From Synchiropus splendidus (lineage: Eukaryota; Chordata; Actinopteri; Syngnathiformes; Callionymidae): 64,000 nucleotides of DNA. Shown here piece after piece: positions 13,261 to 25,200 of the stretch. The notes below the pieces were generated by a model, which had not been told where the DNA came from, made no database searches, and worked only from the letters and a program-made list of their open reading frames with translations. The position numbers were made by a program, and so were the translations under genes. Numbering within the stretch: the stretch's first letter is position 1; each line of letters opens with the position of its first letter. The stretch spans positions 24,601,501 through 24,665,500 of the forward strand of contig NC_071338.1 of the NCBI RefSeq assembly GCF_027744825.2. Reading direction: 5' to 3'.

Positions 13261-13310
13261 CGCAGCTCGGCCACGCGAGACTTTCTGTCCTTGCGGTTTT
13301 TGATAAGTGA
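13251..13310 (+). other. short upstream ORF in ddx28 leader
   Basis: An ATG in good context (AACATGG) at 13251 opens a 19-codon frame ending at TGA 13308-13310, 46 bases before the ddx28 ATG. A minimal start-stop (ATGTAA) sits at 13243. Whether either is transcribed depends on the start site. The same bases can be read as a YY1 motif rather than as a coding signal. Confidence 0.35.
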
Positions 13311-13356
13311 CTTCTATTTCTACTCTGTCTTCTATTTTACGGTTACAACCGACGAC

Positions 13357-15514
13357 ATGCATTGTCTGAAGCTCGGCCCGGCGGTGACGTCTTTGTTGCC
13401 CGGTCCGGTCCTTTCTATCGCCACGTTGACTCGCTATCCTGTCAGCCAGATTCGCTTCTGTCAAACAGCGGCGTCGTCACAAGAGCCTCCGCTCATTCGG
13501 GTCCCTCGCTTTTTACAGAAACGGGCTGAGAATGTGAAACAAACTAGAAGTAAAATCAAGATCCCCACCGTCAAACCGGGGAAGCTTCTGATCCAGAGCA
13601 AGAATCCGGAGCGGAACCAGTCCGCGGCGTACACACTGGGCAAGTTCGAGGAGGCCCTCCTCTGTTCGAAAGGCTGGAAACACAAGAAATCTTTCGGAGA
13701 CTACTTCACCATCAACAACACCAAGTCGGTGGCTCCTTTTGTGCCCGAACACGAGGACGGAAAGTTAAAAACCTTTGAGAAGCTGAACATCTGCAAGGAG
13801 CTGGTGGGAGTTCTGGACCGGATCAACATCTCCCATCCCACCACGGTGCAGCTGCAGACCATCCCCAAAATCATGAAGGGGCACAATGTTCTGTGCGCGG
13901 CTGAGACTGGAAGTGGGAAAACTCTGAGTTACCTACTGCCCATCGTCCACAAGCTCCAGGCTGCCAGGCACCAGGAGGGTGAGGGAAGGATCCGGGCCGT
14001 GGTAATGGTTCCTTCTAGGTAAAGTGATGTGTGCTTTTGTCATAGCTTTTTAAGGACAATGAGCTTCTGACAAACTGGTCACATTCTGCAAACATTATTA
14101 TTCACTCTTTATTGGTTGAAACAAATACCTTTTCCTCCTCTGTCTGGGATGCTCACCGTATTTTCTTTATCATGCCATGCTGATATCAGCGACTGGACGA
14201 AATGGTCTGTATAACACTCGCTCAGTGAGACGCCTGTTGTGACATCTTTCTTATCAGCCAAAAAATGGAACGGAAATGAAGGAACGTATCAGAAATGTGG
14301 GACCAGTTTTCAAAGCTCAGACCTTTTTTTCCGGTTTTATTACACATTAAGGTCAGGATCAAAGATTAACATCTCAGTTTAGAAGTATTTCTCTGGTACA
14401 GTATGGGTGATTGGTCACTCCCTGCTGGTTCAGATAAAACTTCTGTTTTTAGTCAAAATGTCAGTTTAACTGCCACCATTAACACCACAGCAAATACAGT
14501 AAATAAATAAGTGACTGATAATTATCTTCGGTTTCCAGGGAACTGGCCCAACAAGTTGCTGCTGTGTCCAGAACTCTCTGTGCTCCATTCGGCTTCCGGA
14601 CCAGGACTGTCGGTGGTGGCAGAGGAGTGGGAAACATCTTGAGAGTCTTCAGGGACTCTAACATGGACATTCTTGTGGCGACCCCCGGCGCTCTGGTCAA
14701 AGCTCTGCGTCGAAACTGCCTGACCCTGAGTGAGCTGAGGTTCCTGGTGCTGGATGAGGCAGACACCATGTTTGACCCCAGTTTCTCTCAACTTCTGGAG
14801 GACATCCTGCAGCACACCGACATCTCCAGTGGACCCAAGGACACTCAAGGTCTGCAGGCGAAAGCCCAGCTGCTGGTGGTGGGTGCCACGTTCCCCAGTG
14901 GTGTGGGAGATGTTCTCAGCAAGGTGACTGATCTGGGCAGTGTGGTAGTCATCAAGAGCAAGATGTTGCACTTCCTCATGCAGCACGTCAAGCAGACGTT
15001 TCTGAAGATCAGGGGAGAGGAGAAGGTTCTGGAACTCAACCGAGCTCTGAAGATGCTCCAGGAAGAGAAGAAAGAGGGCTCAGTTCTGGTGTTCTGCAAC
15101 AAGTCCTCCACGGTGAACTGGCTTGGGTACACACTAGAGGAGCTGGGCATCTCTCACGTCCGACTGCAGGGAGAGATGCCTGCGACACTACGCTCTGGAA
15201 TCTTCCACTCTTTCCAGAAGGGAATGGTAAATGTTCTGGTGTGTACGGACATTGCCTCAAGAGGGCTGGACACTTCCCGGGTGTCTCTGGTGGTCAACTA
15301 CGACTTCCCTGACTCTCACACAGACTACATTCACAGAGCGGGCCGGGTGGGTCGTGCCGGAGGAGCGAAGGACGGAGAGGTGCTCAGCTTCGTCACTCAT
15401 CCGTGGGAGGTAGAGCTTGTGCAGAAGATTGAGCTGGCTGCCCGTCGCAGGAGTTGTCTGCCTGGGATGGAGACTGGTATCCATGAACCAAAACCTAAAG
15501 AAGAAGAGCCGTAG
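13357..15514 (+). CDS. ddx28: Mitochondrial DEAD-box RNA helicase DDX28
   Basis: ATP-dependent RNA helicase that acts in mitochondrial RNA granules and is needed for assembly of the large mitoribosomal subunit with 16S rRNA (known for the human protein). Coding is join(13357-14018, 14539-15514), giving 545 residues against 540 in human. Residues 1-40 are rich in hydroxylated, hydrophobic and Arg residues with no acids, as in a mitochondrial presequence. Motifs in order: Q motif about 159-170, Walker A AETGSGKT 182-189, Ia VPSRELA 218-224, Ib TPGAL 269-273, DEAD 293-296, GAT 336-338 (in place of SAT, as in human DDX28), IV LVFCN 404-408, V CTDIASRGLD 456-465, VI HRAGRVGRAG 486-495. The C-terminal HPWEVELVQKIELAARRR is DDX28-specific. 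The ATG at 13357 was chosen because the longer in-frame opening at 13291 is TTG. The exon junction splits the codon of Arg221 in motif Ia. Confidence 0.95.
14019..14538 (+). other. ddx28: ddx28 intron (phase 2, 520 bp)
   Basis: Donor TCTAG|GTAAAG and acceptor TTTCCAG|GGAACT restore the motif Ia reading VPSR-ELAQQV exactly. The intron contains stops in the exon frame and AT-rich sequence, and shows no sign of coding. The human gene has a single exon. Confidence 0.9.
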
Positions 15515-15590
15515 TCAAGTTGTTTCAATGACCAGCGTTTACAAATCACCCACAAAACCTGAGTGACTCCTTTTGATCATGAATTTCAAC

Positions 15591-15596
15591 AATAAA
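15591..15596 (+). terminator. ddx28: ddx28 poly(A) signal AATAAA
   Basis: A canonical AATAAA lies 77 bases after the stop codon and is followed by a GT-rich stretch (GTTGCCTGTTGAGT), as expected for a cleavage site within about 30 bases. This gives a short 3' UTR of roughly 100 bases. Confidence 0.75.
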
Positions 15597-15614
15597 AAGT
15601 TGCCTGTTGAGTCC

Positions 15615-17590
15615 AACCATACACAACAATTACTGGTCAATGCCCATGTATGAATCATACAGCTTTTATTTATTCGTTTTTTGGATTTAAAACAATGCAA
15701 TTTCTTCCAACAAGCAGATTGACAACCGTTTTTCTGTGAACCAATATGACTTGTCATTGAACCACCGATGCATCTAATATCGAGATCTGCTTCTCAATTT
15801 AAAATTAGTCATAGAGAATCTGGCACTGATGTGCGAAATCGAGCGTTCGTGTAATGTGGATGACCAACCGCTAGATGGGGACATATATCGTGTTGATTGT
15901 TGCTTAAGCCCTTTATGCTCTAATAGATTTTTTTTTAATTTATTACATAGTTTTATTGAGATTGGTGAGCAATCCTTCATCAGATTTTTCTCTCCCTATT
16001 TTAATATATTAACTGCAAGTCAATTGTGCTTTTTATTTTTCCTTGACTATTAGGCCATGAGAAAAGCGTATTCATCGTTATTATTTTTTTTAATATTACT
16101 CATGTGCAGTGTATTCAATGAGTCGGCAGATGGGAGCATGTGCCTAGAATAGACATCTTAGCCGTCTGGTTTACTGTCGTCAGAGTTCGCAGTGGCTCGC
16201 CAGTCCCTATGCAACTCCAATTTTTGAGACGGAATATTTTTCTGTGTAATGATATCAGACTTCAGAGTTGGAAGCTTTATCCTTTTATAATGTACATATT
16301 GAATTGTAGGTTTGTTTTCAAATGCATTTATTTGTAAAACAATATTTCTTAAATCCTGCCTTTCATCATACACTAACATATTTTGTTGTTAACTTTTCTT
16401 ATTCCAGATGATTATTAATACCTTTAAACTTTATTAATAATCACAATAGTTTTCAAATTAATTTCATGCTGTATTTTTGTGTGAAGTCTTTTTATTCATC
16501 ATAATCTGCCCTTATATTTGCATCTTTTTCTACCCTGCTCGTCCAAAGTGATCTTCCTCTCCTTGTTACCAGGTTTATAATCATCATCATCATCATCATG
16601 GGGCTTCGATGACGAGTACTCTTATTGTCCACTGATGTAGCATTATGAGTGGAGTAGGCAAAGACTTGTTGACGGTGGAAACAGTAACAAGGAGCCTCCT
16701 CCAGAATGTCTGTCTTCAACTGTGATTGTCATTCCTCAGCCCCCAGGGTCAACATATTTAAGCTCTGCCCCTGTTTAGGCTCACATTTCACCCCAGTGTA
16801 CCCTGACAACAGGCGCCCAGTATCCAGTAATAGCCTGTAAGCAGGGAATTCCTGACAACAACTCAGCGCATACAACTGTCCCCAGAAGTTATTTTTAATT
16901 CATGTTCTAAAAGATATTCATCTTCATATTCATCATCAACAAGACGTCTGACAAAATGAATAAATAATAATTGTAAAGAAATGATCAAAGACCATTTATA
17001 GTTTAGAATTAAACATTTTTGTGTTTCTTGGCTGTGAATAAACCACTGTTGCTCCAAGTTCTACTTAATTCCACAGTGCCATTTATTTGTGTCGATATTA
17101 CATTGTGTCCATCATCTTTTTTAAGCCATACTTTATTCTCTTTTCCCCAAAACTATAATTAGTTTATTAAAATTTTCTTCCAAAATATTATATTAATTCC
17201 TTAGTACAGTACATGTTTTCGTTCAAAAATCATATTCAAATTATGTCAGACAATGTACATGTGAATATAAATCGGTAACACTACAAGTGAGTATTCCAAT
17301 ATTACTGGGCTAGTTTTTAAATGAAATTATTTATTGTATTTGTCGTGTGATTAAACATACAAACACAGGGTTACAGGAACAGTACACACAGTTATATTCA
17401 GGTAACCTAAGTTGTGGACAGCACAAATAAACAAAATGTAACTGGACTACAATTTGCTTCGTCCATTGTTAGTGACGCATTTCCTGTACAGTTCCACGGT
17501 GGGATTGAACTACCCCTGCCCACTCGCGCACACTCCCCCTTCCCACTTACACACACACTCACTCACACTCCTCACGGCTGCTTCACCGCA
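15615..17590. other. intergenic region between ddx28 and tln2
   Basis: AT-rich sequence with a short CAT/ATC triplet run at about 16578-16600 (five units) and no recognisable gene or RNA. Short open frames here have no family resemblance. Confidence 0.5.
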
Positions 17591-18260
17591 CGCTGTCCGG
17601 CTGCTTGGACATTTCCGAGGATATTTAAGCGCTGCGGAACCCGGGACTATAGTGTCGCCGGTGAACGTGCATCTATCCCGGGGCTGCCTATTGGAAATGC
17701 TCCCGGCGAGCATCTGAAGGTAGGCTCGCTCTGATCGGATTATTCCCACGTCCTGCCCTGCACAGCACATGTACCAACCAGCGTGACACTCCACCATTCA
17801 CACACTTCTTTTTCATGGTATATTACTCAATCATTCAAACGTATCTGGAGTCGGTGCTGCGTTCATGGTCCTCCCCGTGAAGGCATCGCCGCTAAGTTCA
17901 TACGCTTTGATGCTTCGTTGAACCCACGGAACTTGTGGAGCTTTAACTTCAGACTTGCCGCGGCGTCTTTCGGGAAAGGTTGTTAGCAGAGCTGGGGGTG
18001 TTGTTTTGGTAGTTTTGTGCCGTGTCTGCGGGGTCTCACAGGCGACGGAGAGTCTGCCCAGAGGGGATGTAAGTTGCACCGGCGGGGGACAATCAGCCTG
18101 CCGCCATGTTAAGTTAACGTCTCGGTCAAGATGACAGTCGCACACCGGGGAATTGTTGGTGGACATTAACAACAAAAAAGGTGATGTTGTGGGCGGTCAG
18201 TGCTGTGATTTACGGGCGGGTCGTCATGACCATCCTGCCCGGTCGACCTGCTGCCTCCCC
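17590..18260 (+). promoter_or_regulatory. tln2: candidate tln2 promoter and CpG-rich block
   Basis: GC and CG content rise sharply from about 17575 to 18260. Inside are a TATA-like ATATTTAAG at 17621-17629, an inverted CCAAT (ATTGG) at about 17691 and a clean splice donor at 17719/17720. The next plus-strand gene is tln2, whose ATG is 40 kb downstream. Vertebrate TLN2 has distant non-coding first exons, so I assign the promoter to tln2. This is inference; a separate non-coding transcript would look the same. Confidence 0.45.
17650..17719 (+). other. tln2: candidate non-coding exon 1 of tln2
   Basis: The exon is proposed to start about 25-30 bases after the TATA-like box and to end CATCTGAAG before donor GTAGGCT (GT at 17720-17721). 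Its 5' end is estimated. It contains no frame leading into talin, so it would be 5' UTR. Confidence 0.35.
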
Positions 18261-18892
18261 GCACAGCCAAGGTGGTGGTGTGGGCAGAACATAATGTAAT
18301 GGAGGGCAGCTGCATCTAACGTTGTATGAAATATGTGCCACACCCCTTCATATGGACGGTGCTCCCCTCCTCTGCCTTTTACACAGCCACCTGCCGGGCT
18401 TGTGTCAATAATTAATAGCTGAAAATAACACAATGCAGACCGACGATCGTTTGTTTACATGCAAACTTGTGATCAGGGCGGCCGTATTTTTGGGCACATG
18501 TGTCATGCATGGCATGTTGGATGCCAGTCTGTGACAGTTTAATGAGCAGAAGTAAATCACTGCGAGCATCAAGGCTTCTTTAAATCGCCCCCACCCTCCT
18601 CCTGATGTGGAGAGAGCAGGTTGCATGCAAACCCCACATTGGTTCACCTCATCATCCCAACAGTTGTCTGTCAAGGAGCCACTCATCCTGACTGTTGCCA
18701 TGCCAGAGGGGTAATAGTGTCACCAGGGGCTTTTTAGACACGAACCTGGGGACCAAACCAGGGTGCTACGCTCTCTGCTTCTATTCTGCATGTGCTCAGA
18801 TGGAAACCCCTTTAACAGAAAACATTGTCAATATTCATGTTTCTTTTTGGATTAGAATTGAAACTGGAAGCTGGTGGTTAAAGTAGTGGTGT

Positions 18893-18960
18893 CAAACTCA
18901 ATCATGCGGGAGGCCAACACTATCGCAGCCCAAACTAAATTTAACTTCATTAAATGGTGT
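18893..18960. repeat. hAT-like element terminus
   Basis: The sequence AGTGGTGTCAAACTCAATCA followed by GCGGGAGGCCAACAC resembles the common hAT (Charlie-like) terminus GTGTCAAACTC...GGGGGCCAA. Only one end is recognised. Confidence 0.4.
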
Positions 18961-19574
18961 TTTGCAGGAAGCAAGCGTCTAAATGGAATATGATGTGTTT
19001 CCTCTTTAATTCTTGGGGGCTAATTTTATCATTAAGCATTTCTGTGGTTCACCAGATTCCATCTCATAGCCTGAAAACCAATGTTTTCCTCTCAAACACA
19101 TCCATTATCTGATCAAATTCCCTTCCAGCTGCGTTTATTTTTAGTAGTTTGGAGATGAGTTATTGGCAAAAAATGATCTCTGGTAGAAAACAGCCTGCCC
19201 AATGGCAAAACATCTAATCTTTATGGGTCACAGTATCGACATGTATTGGAGGTGATCTAGTTTAGGTGCTCTTGAAATCAATATTGGAATTAATTTTGAG
19301 GCATCTATTTGTATGTGAAGCCCTTTATGGCTGCATAACTTAGGTGAAATTGAGAGTTATTCAGCAGTCTGATCTTGACTGTCACTCATTTATTATTAAA
19401 GCAGAAAAGGCCAAGTTCTTTTTCACACGATATCAATGTGATGTGGTTCCATTCTAGTATTTGGGTCTGTATGTTAAACCTGGATAACTGGAGGAGTGAC
19501 TCATGTCTTGTAAAATGGCTGTCTTTCTTACTAAGATAACGGTTCCGTTGTTGAATAAAAACATTGACTTTGCT

Positions 19575-20285
19575 GCGATTCAGAATTGATTCAAAATGTC
19601 CCTGTATCGATTAAAAAAAAAATACTTTCCCCCTGCTACCCTTCATTTTGTATGTACGCGTCACGTCCTGGCAAACAAAGGCGGCAGAGAGGGAGATCCA
19701 ACCACTGTCTTTAGTAAAAGCCTACAGTTCGGCGTTAATTTTTGGCCGAATTGACCGAATGCCTGGTAGCACCGTTCTAGACATGACGCACGTCATTGCA
19801 AAACTAAGATCAAGTACTACAACCAATGAGTCCGCTCGTATTGTGGGGCATCAGACACATGGAGCAGTCAACCGAGGATTGCCATCCTTCGCAGACAGCG
19901 GCGCTCGTAAGTATTTCACTCAGACGGGTGAGCCACATCTTTCCCGAGGGACGAAAAGAACTCTTGCCAGTAAAGGCACTTTCCTCAAAATTTAAAAGGC
20001 AGCAAGTTTAACTGAACATTTTTTTTAAGAGGCACTTTTATTTTTGTTACAGAAGCAGAACGTGATATTGTTTTTTTTTTTTTATCTAACAGTTACAACA
20101 ATTCCGTCTCACCATAGATACATCCTGTTTGAAACTTTATAAATGTGGAAAAGACACTTTAGTATCTCTATTTATCATTTTGTCAAAGTAGTAGTATTGT
20201 GATCAGAAGCCAGAGAAATTATCGAGTAAAATTGATTTTAAATCAAATCGTGGCCCCAAAAATCAGAATCTCAACAAATGATAAA
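19575..20285 (+). mobile_element. hAT-like element with BED-finger relic
   Basis: The left part (CAGAATTGATTCAAAATG...) and right part (ATCGTGGCCCCAAAAATCAG) resemble AATCG-rich subterminal regions of fish hAT elements. Between them, 19648-19995 is GC-richer than its surroundings. In the frame giving IAKLRSSTTTN followed by H-x2-H it recalls a BED zinc finger (C-x2-C...STTNL..H...H) of hAT transposases, with the cysteines lost or out of frame. No DDE or dimerisation domain is present, so it would be a deletion derivative. Assignment is tentative. Confidence 0.35.
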
Positions 20286-20330
20286 AGATTTCCATCACTA
20301 ACTGGCAGACTCGGACTCTGTGGGTTTGCT

Positions 20331-20780
20331 TCAGTTTTTGGATCGAGACAGAGTCTGTAGTGTGATAGCCCCTCTCTGACTCATGGTGGTCTCATTTTGT
20401 TCTTGGTCCTCCTCTGTTCTCGCCATCATGTCATTCACACAGTCCTGTTTCCGTTTGATGATGGAAGAGTCCATCTTCAACAGCATGTTAACCCTGTTGG
20501 TCTCAGCAGTCTTTCCTCAGCTACCCTGGCACGCTGCTCCAAACAAGGGCCTTCTCTACTGAGGTAGAATGTCTGCAGAAGTTCCGTAGGAAGAACAGGC
20601 GGTGTTCAATCACTGGTACTCACCAGTGGGATTCAATAAGTCCATTCAGTCTTTGTGACAACTGCGCTCTGTAGAGTCGTCTCTCTCTGGTTATCATGCA
20701 CATGAATCAAAGGCACCACAGGACCTCCACTGCAGTAAATCAGGTTCCTCCAGGGAGGCTTTGCTGATCTGTCCCCAGCA
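20331..20780 (-). pseudogene. unidentified degenerate coding-like remnant
   Basis: On the minus strand, protein-like frames follow one another with shifts. A frame from about 20750 gives NLIYCSGGPVVPLIHVHDNQ and stops after ...TKTEWTY. A middle frame gives SREGPCLEQRARVAEERLL. A last frame of 61 codons (20516 to the TGA at 20333-20331) contains ETNRVNMLLKMDSSIIKRKQ and ends SRSKN. Their order and composition suggest an old frameshifted gene copy or a transposon coding relic. I cannot identify the parent protein. Confidence 0.3.
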
Positions 20781-21894
20781 CGACTACTATACTGGAAGAT
20801 TTTCGCTACAAATCATACTTCAGACTTGAAATAGATGAGAGATTGTGGTTGTCGTCTCATCATCATCCTCGGATGGCCACTTTTTTTTAAACGTCTGCAC
20901 AAGATCAGACCCTTATTCTTTAATTAGAAAGTGAAAGGTACATGAATGCCCTCTCCTTTCATAACTAATGTCTCATCCTGTTTTAATTGGAGGTTCTTCA
21001 CTCTATTCTTCTTCTTGCTATTAAGCTGGAGATCGATATTTAATAAAGGTTGAAGATGAAAGCAAGAACAGAAAATGTCACTTTTGGCTATTCATCTTTT
21101 CAGCTATTTAAATGTGTCCTTTCCAAATTTGCAGCCCACCTAATGAGCTCGGCTCTTCTTCCACACCAGTCGCTCACCTCCTCTGTGAAATGTCGCTTTC
21201 GCCGGCCTGTCTACGTGAAGTGATGCCGCTGTTTAGCATGCAGCTCCGCCACTGGCAAGAGATTAGATCATTTATTAAACTGACCAAAACACAGTCTGTC
21301 TTTCTTCACATTAAAGCACTGGTCATAAATACAAACGCACTGACCTTTCTGAGGAATGAGTTTCTAATGCTTTCAGTGTCCGGCAGCTAATTTTCTCTGA
21401 GCGTATTTCTCTTTAATCTGCTGTCGGATGTGCAGCGCTGAAATTGGAGGATTTATGGAAGAGAGGGACAACGGTTTAACTCTCTGGTGCGGCTGGTTTG
21501 CATCAAAAGTTGAACTAGTACTTTTTCTCCAACTCGAGTTATCAGGTTCAGCAAAATGCTTTATCTGTCAAGTCCCACATACAGTATTCAGCATAGAGGA
21601 ATACACACTGATCGAATGGCCGGATATGTAATGGTGCCCTTGGTTCAGTAGGTAGCTGGAGCTTATCATACACTGTAGAGTCAAATGATCTCTGGATTTC
21701 AACATCAATTTAAGTGGCAATATTGAGGAAAAAAAGTGGCCCCTTGATTGAAAGAAGCAGCTGCTAACTCTGCATTCATCGACATAGTATCACTGAGCTA
21801 ATGGCTACAGTGTTGTTTCAATCTCTTTTTTTACTCTGTTAATAATTAGTGGCCTTCTAATGCAATCATGTTATCAGGTTAAAAGAAAGATAAT

Positions 21895-22275
21895 AGTAAT
21901 AATAATAAAGCTTTATTTGCATTGTACTTCTTAGAATGCTGTTTTCAAAGTCCTTTATAGGCAGAACACTGAAGAATGTTTGGACTAGGAAGGTGGACGG
22001 GTAGGCCTTCAGTGACGCAGAACTGAGAAAAAATTTGGAAGCTATTACCTAAATGCAAGCCTATAAAAGTGAGTTTTTAGCATAGATTCATGGTGTGTTT
22101 GGGATCTCCTCCAGCAGAGTGCTCCGCTGTGGAAGTGGCTGTGTCACCTCTACATTTAAGTCTAGACATGGGGACAGCTAGCAGAGACCCACCTGAGGAT
22201 CTTAGGGTCCTGGCTGACTTGCAGGAGGTCAGCGGTTGTACAATGTGGTCAAGGTCAGGGTTATAGCCCAAGATG
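21895..22275 (+). repeat. dispersed repeat family 2, copy A
   Basis: Blocks shared with 46465-46760 (TTTATAG..., then GCAAGCCTATAAAAGTGAGT, then GATCTCCTCCAGCAGAG) and with 33270-33425 (ACATTTAAGTCTAGAC, then CTAGCAGAGACCCACCTGAG). Block order is the same in each. It resembles a widespread teleost interspersed repeat that starts with a CTTTATAGAC-type motif. Class not determined. Confidence 0.5.
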
Positions 22276-25200
22276 GGCTATAACTATAATAATATATATA
22301 TATAATCCTTTCTAATTTCTTGACGAAATAGACCAAATATATAGTAGTGTTATAGATATATTTGGGTGAGAAATGTCACCCAAATATATCTTAATTCTTC
22401 CTCAATATTCTCAGACTGAATGGCAGTCAAGACGTCCTAGTAATCATGCAGGACATTGTCACGTGACTACTCTCAATTTTGTCCCGTGATCAACTTTCTG
22501 GGTTTGAGAACTTCTCCCTCCATCATCACTAGACTTTTTTCCTCACTGTAGCGTCCCGCACTGGAGAAATTCAGTGTTGTGGTTTCACCTGAAAGTGGCA
22601 GGATGATGAATTGGTGTGATATGTATTCCAGCATGGGTGTGAGCTGGAGAATCATCAGGTGGCCCACAGAAATACATGACTGTGCAAACTGTGACTGCAC
22701 ACAGTTTTGAAGGCCCCTCAATCAATTTGATTCTGTTCGTATCCAGGTACTGGCCCAACAGTATTATGATGAAACAAGCACATTTAAGACAAAGTAATAC
22801 TTTCTGTCCTCTTGAAAGGCCATGAAAGAAGCATTTTTTGATGTGCGGTTTTGCCCAAAATTTCTGTATGCTGTGTATCAAAACACAAGTTGATGCATTC
22901 ATTGTTGTCTGTATCAGGACATTAAACTTACTGTCACCTCTTATTAACTCTTCCTGCTCAACGCTATCAACATAGTCTCTGGAGGCTGCTGTGTGATTGT
23001 ACTTGCCTGTACTCCACCATCTTCCCCTCTTGTCTGTCAGTGGCTGAATCCTCTCTGCAACCCTGTCCCTCATGAGTCCTGTATTTCTGTCACATTTGCC
23101 TGCGAGTCTGTTCGCTTGGGCTAAATGCCACTTAGGCAGTTTGCTGCTATTAAAACCCAGCGTGAGAAATGTGGCAGCTTCAGCGCGACTCTGAACAGAG
23201 GCAAGAGGAATTTGTGGCCTAGTTCAAGTTAACAATATAACAGAATTTCGCACTTAGTTGTGACAGAGACGAGGCATGTGTAACCGCGGCAAAGCCCCAA
23301 ATTCCAAGAAGGGCTTCCTGTTTGAAAGGGCCCCCCATGCCTTCACTGATTCCCTCCAAGTAACAGCAGGGCCATGACCTTGAATATTTTTGCTGTCAAG
23401 TAGTCTATTATCTATGTTGCATATATATTACGCTTAACATTATGTTAACGTAATGCTAACGTTATTTACCGTGCACCTTGATGTCTCGACTCAATTCAAA
23501 CTAAAAATTTGCATTTTTTATTTTTTTTTATTTTTCCAAAAATATGTATTTTGATACTAAAATGAACAATAACCAAGGGAATTCAAGGGAAGTTGAGTGT
23601 AGAACATGTTTAAACCGTCACTGTGGCTGTTTGAGATGGCGAGTGAGACCCAGACAGCGTCTCATACTGCGGCGAAATGTCATTTGTTTTGTCGGTTTGC
23701 AAAATGCATGCCGGAGATGTTTATTTCCAATAAGATCAGTATTTGTTGCAGTTGTCAAGAAGTGACTTTTTTTCGTAATTATAATGCCATGGGAAACCTA
23801 TTTGAGACTTCATCCCACGTTATTGTGGAAAACATCGGAGGGGAAAATTTGTCCCATTTTCAAGGCCGCCTCAGGTCTCCTGGACCCCTGCGAGTGTAAT
23901 CTGTTCCTGACAATTTCTTACATCCTTGTATCTTATTCACAAGTCAAAGCCAGCTTGGCCAATGAAGTCAAGATCAAAGATCAAAATCGTATTTGTCCTT
24001 GGCTCATTTCGCGGTGCATGTCATATTCCCAAAATCTTTGCTTTCTTTTTGGACATGAGCTATGACAGACATGATTGACTATCTACTGAACTACCTCTTA
24101 CAATTATCTTGGCACTACTGCTACTCTGGCGATTTTAAGGTAGGAACCACTCTTAAAATAGCCAGTTAACCAACATGGTTAACGTCCACATACTTCCATA
24201 GCTGGAAGAAGAGACACAGACACAGATCCGGAAAACCTCTAAGGTTGGGTTTGAAGTTACAATCCTTGCAAATATGGAAATGTATCTTTTCATTCAGTTA
24301 AATAAATGTCACCTTTCCCCAGTTGATTTGAAGGATTCCTGAAGTCTTGCAGTCTGATGGTGTGGTGTGAAGTATATCAAGAGTGTCTGAACAGTATTTA
24401 CTCTGCGAGAGACGCAGAGTTCGGCGCTGCATACTGACAAGAAATTTATTTTGAGAATTTAAAGATGCTACGCAGTCATTGATTTTTATTTAAAACCGTT
24501 TCCTCGAAGGGCCTCAAGGAAGTTTCATACATTGAGACTCTCCAAATTTTGGAAGGGTTCTGGAATGTGAGGTCATCCATATTAGAGTGGACCAGTTTCT
24601 GTGAACCTGGATTTGATAGTCGTTTTATTGGATGCTTGAAACAACTTGACACTGAGTCAGTTCCAGCTGTTCGGCTTTAGGTTTGTGTAAGCACTGTGGA
24701 GTTTGCCTTCTGTTAAATTTTAACCTGTATATCTGGCTTCACAGTAGCACTGTTGTAAACTCTTTCCCAAAAAAGAGAAGCATTTCCCTCGCTAAATTGA
24801 TATAGCAGGGTTATAACAAGCAAAAAATGTGTTGACGGCCACGCCCCGGTTTGTAAGCTGAGGTGTTGTTCAGAAGGAAGTCGTCATCTCGACCGCCTTC
24901 TGAAAGCAGATCTGCTCTGAAATGCGTTTCGAGTTGCAGCTGAGCTCTTCGGCTATTAGTGGACTGCATCTCTGGCAGGAAGCCCCGCTGCCATGGTTGC
25001 AAACTCAAGGTTCATGCCTCGCTGTCCCTGGGGGCAGAAGTGGAACCTAATCAGGTGTCTTACACAGCTCTGCTATCTTGTGTTGAACCACATGCGAAAC
25101 ACATGAGATACCAGCTTCTGAGTGACGCGTGATATTTGGGGGAATATTTCTGGAAACCGAATCAACTCTCTTAAAACTCTGAAAAGAACTCTTGAATGTG

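Noticed and set aside
13291..13356. 22-codon in-frame extension of ddx28
   Set aside because: It opens with TTG rather than ATG, and the shorter start gives a normal presequence and length.
22585..23073. 162-codon open frame on the minus strand
   Set aside because: No family resemblance and no upstream signals; the frame looks random despite its length.
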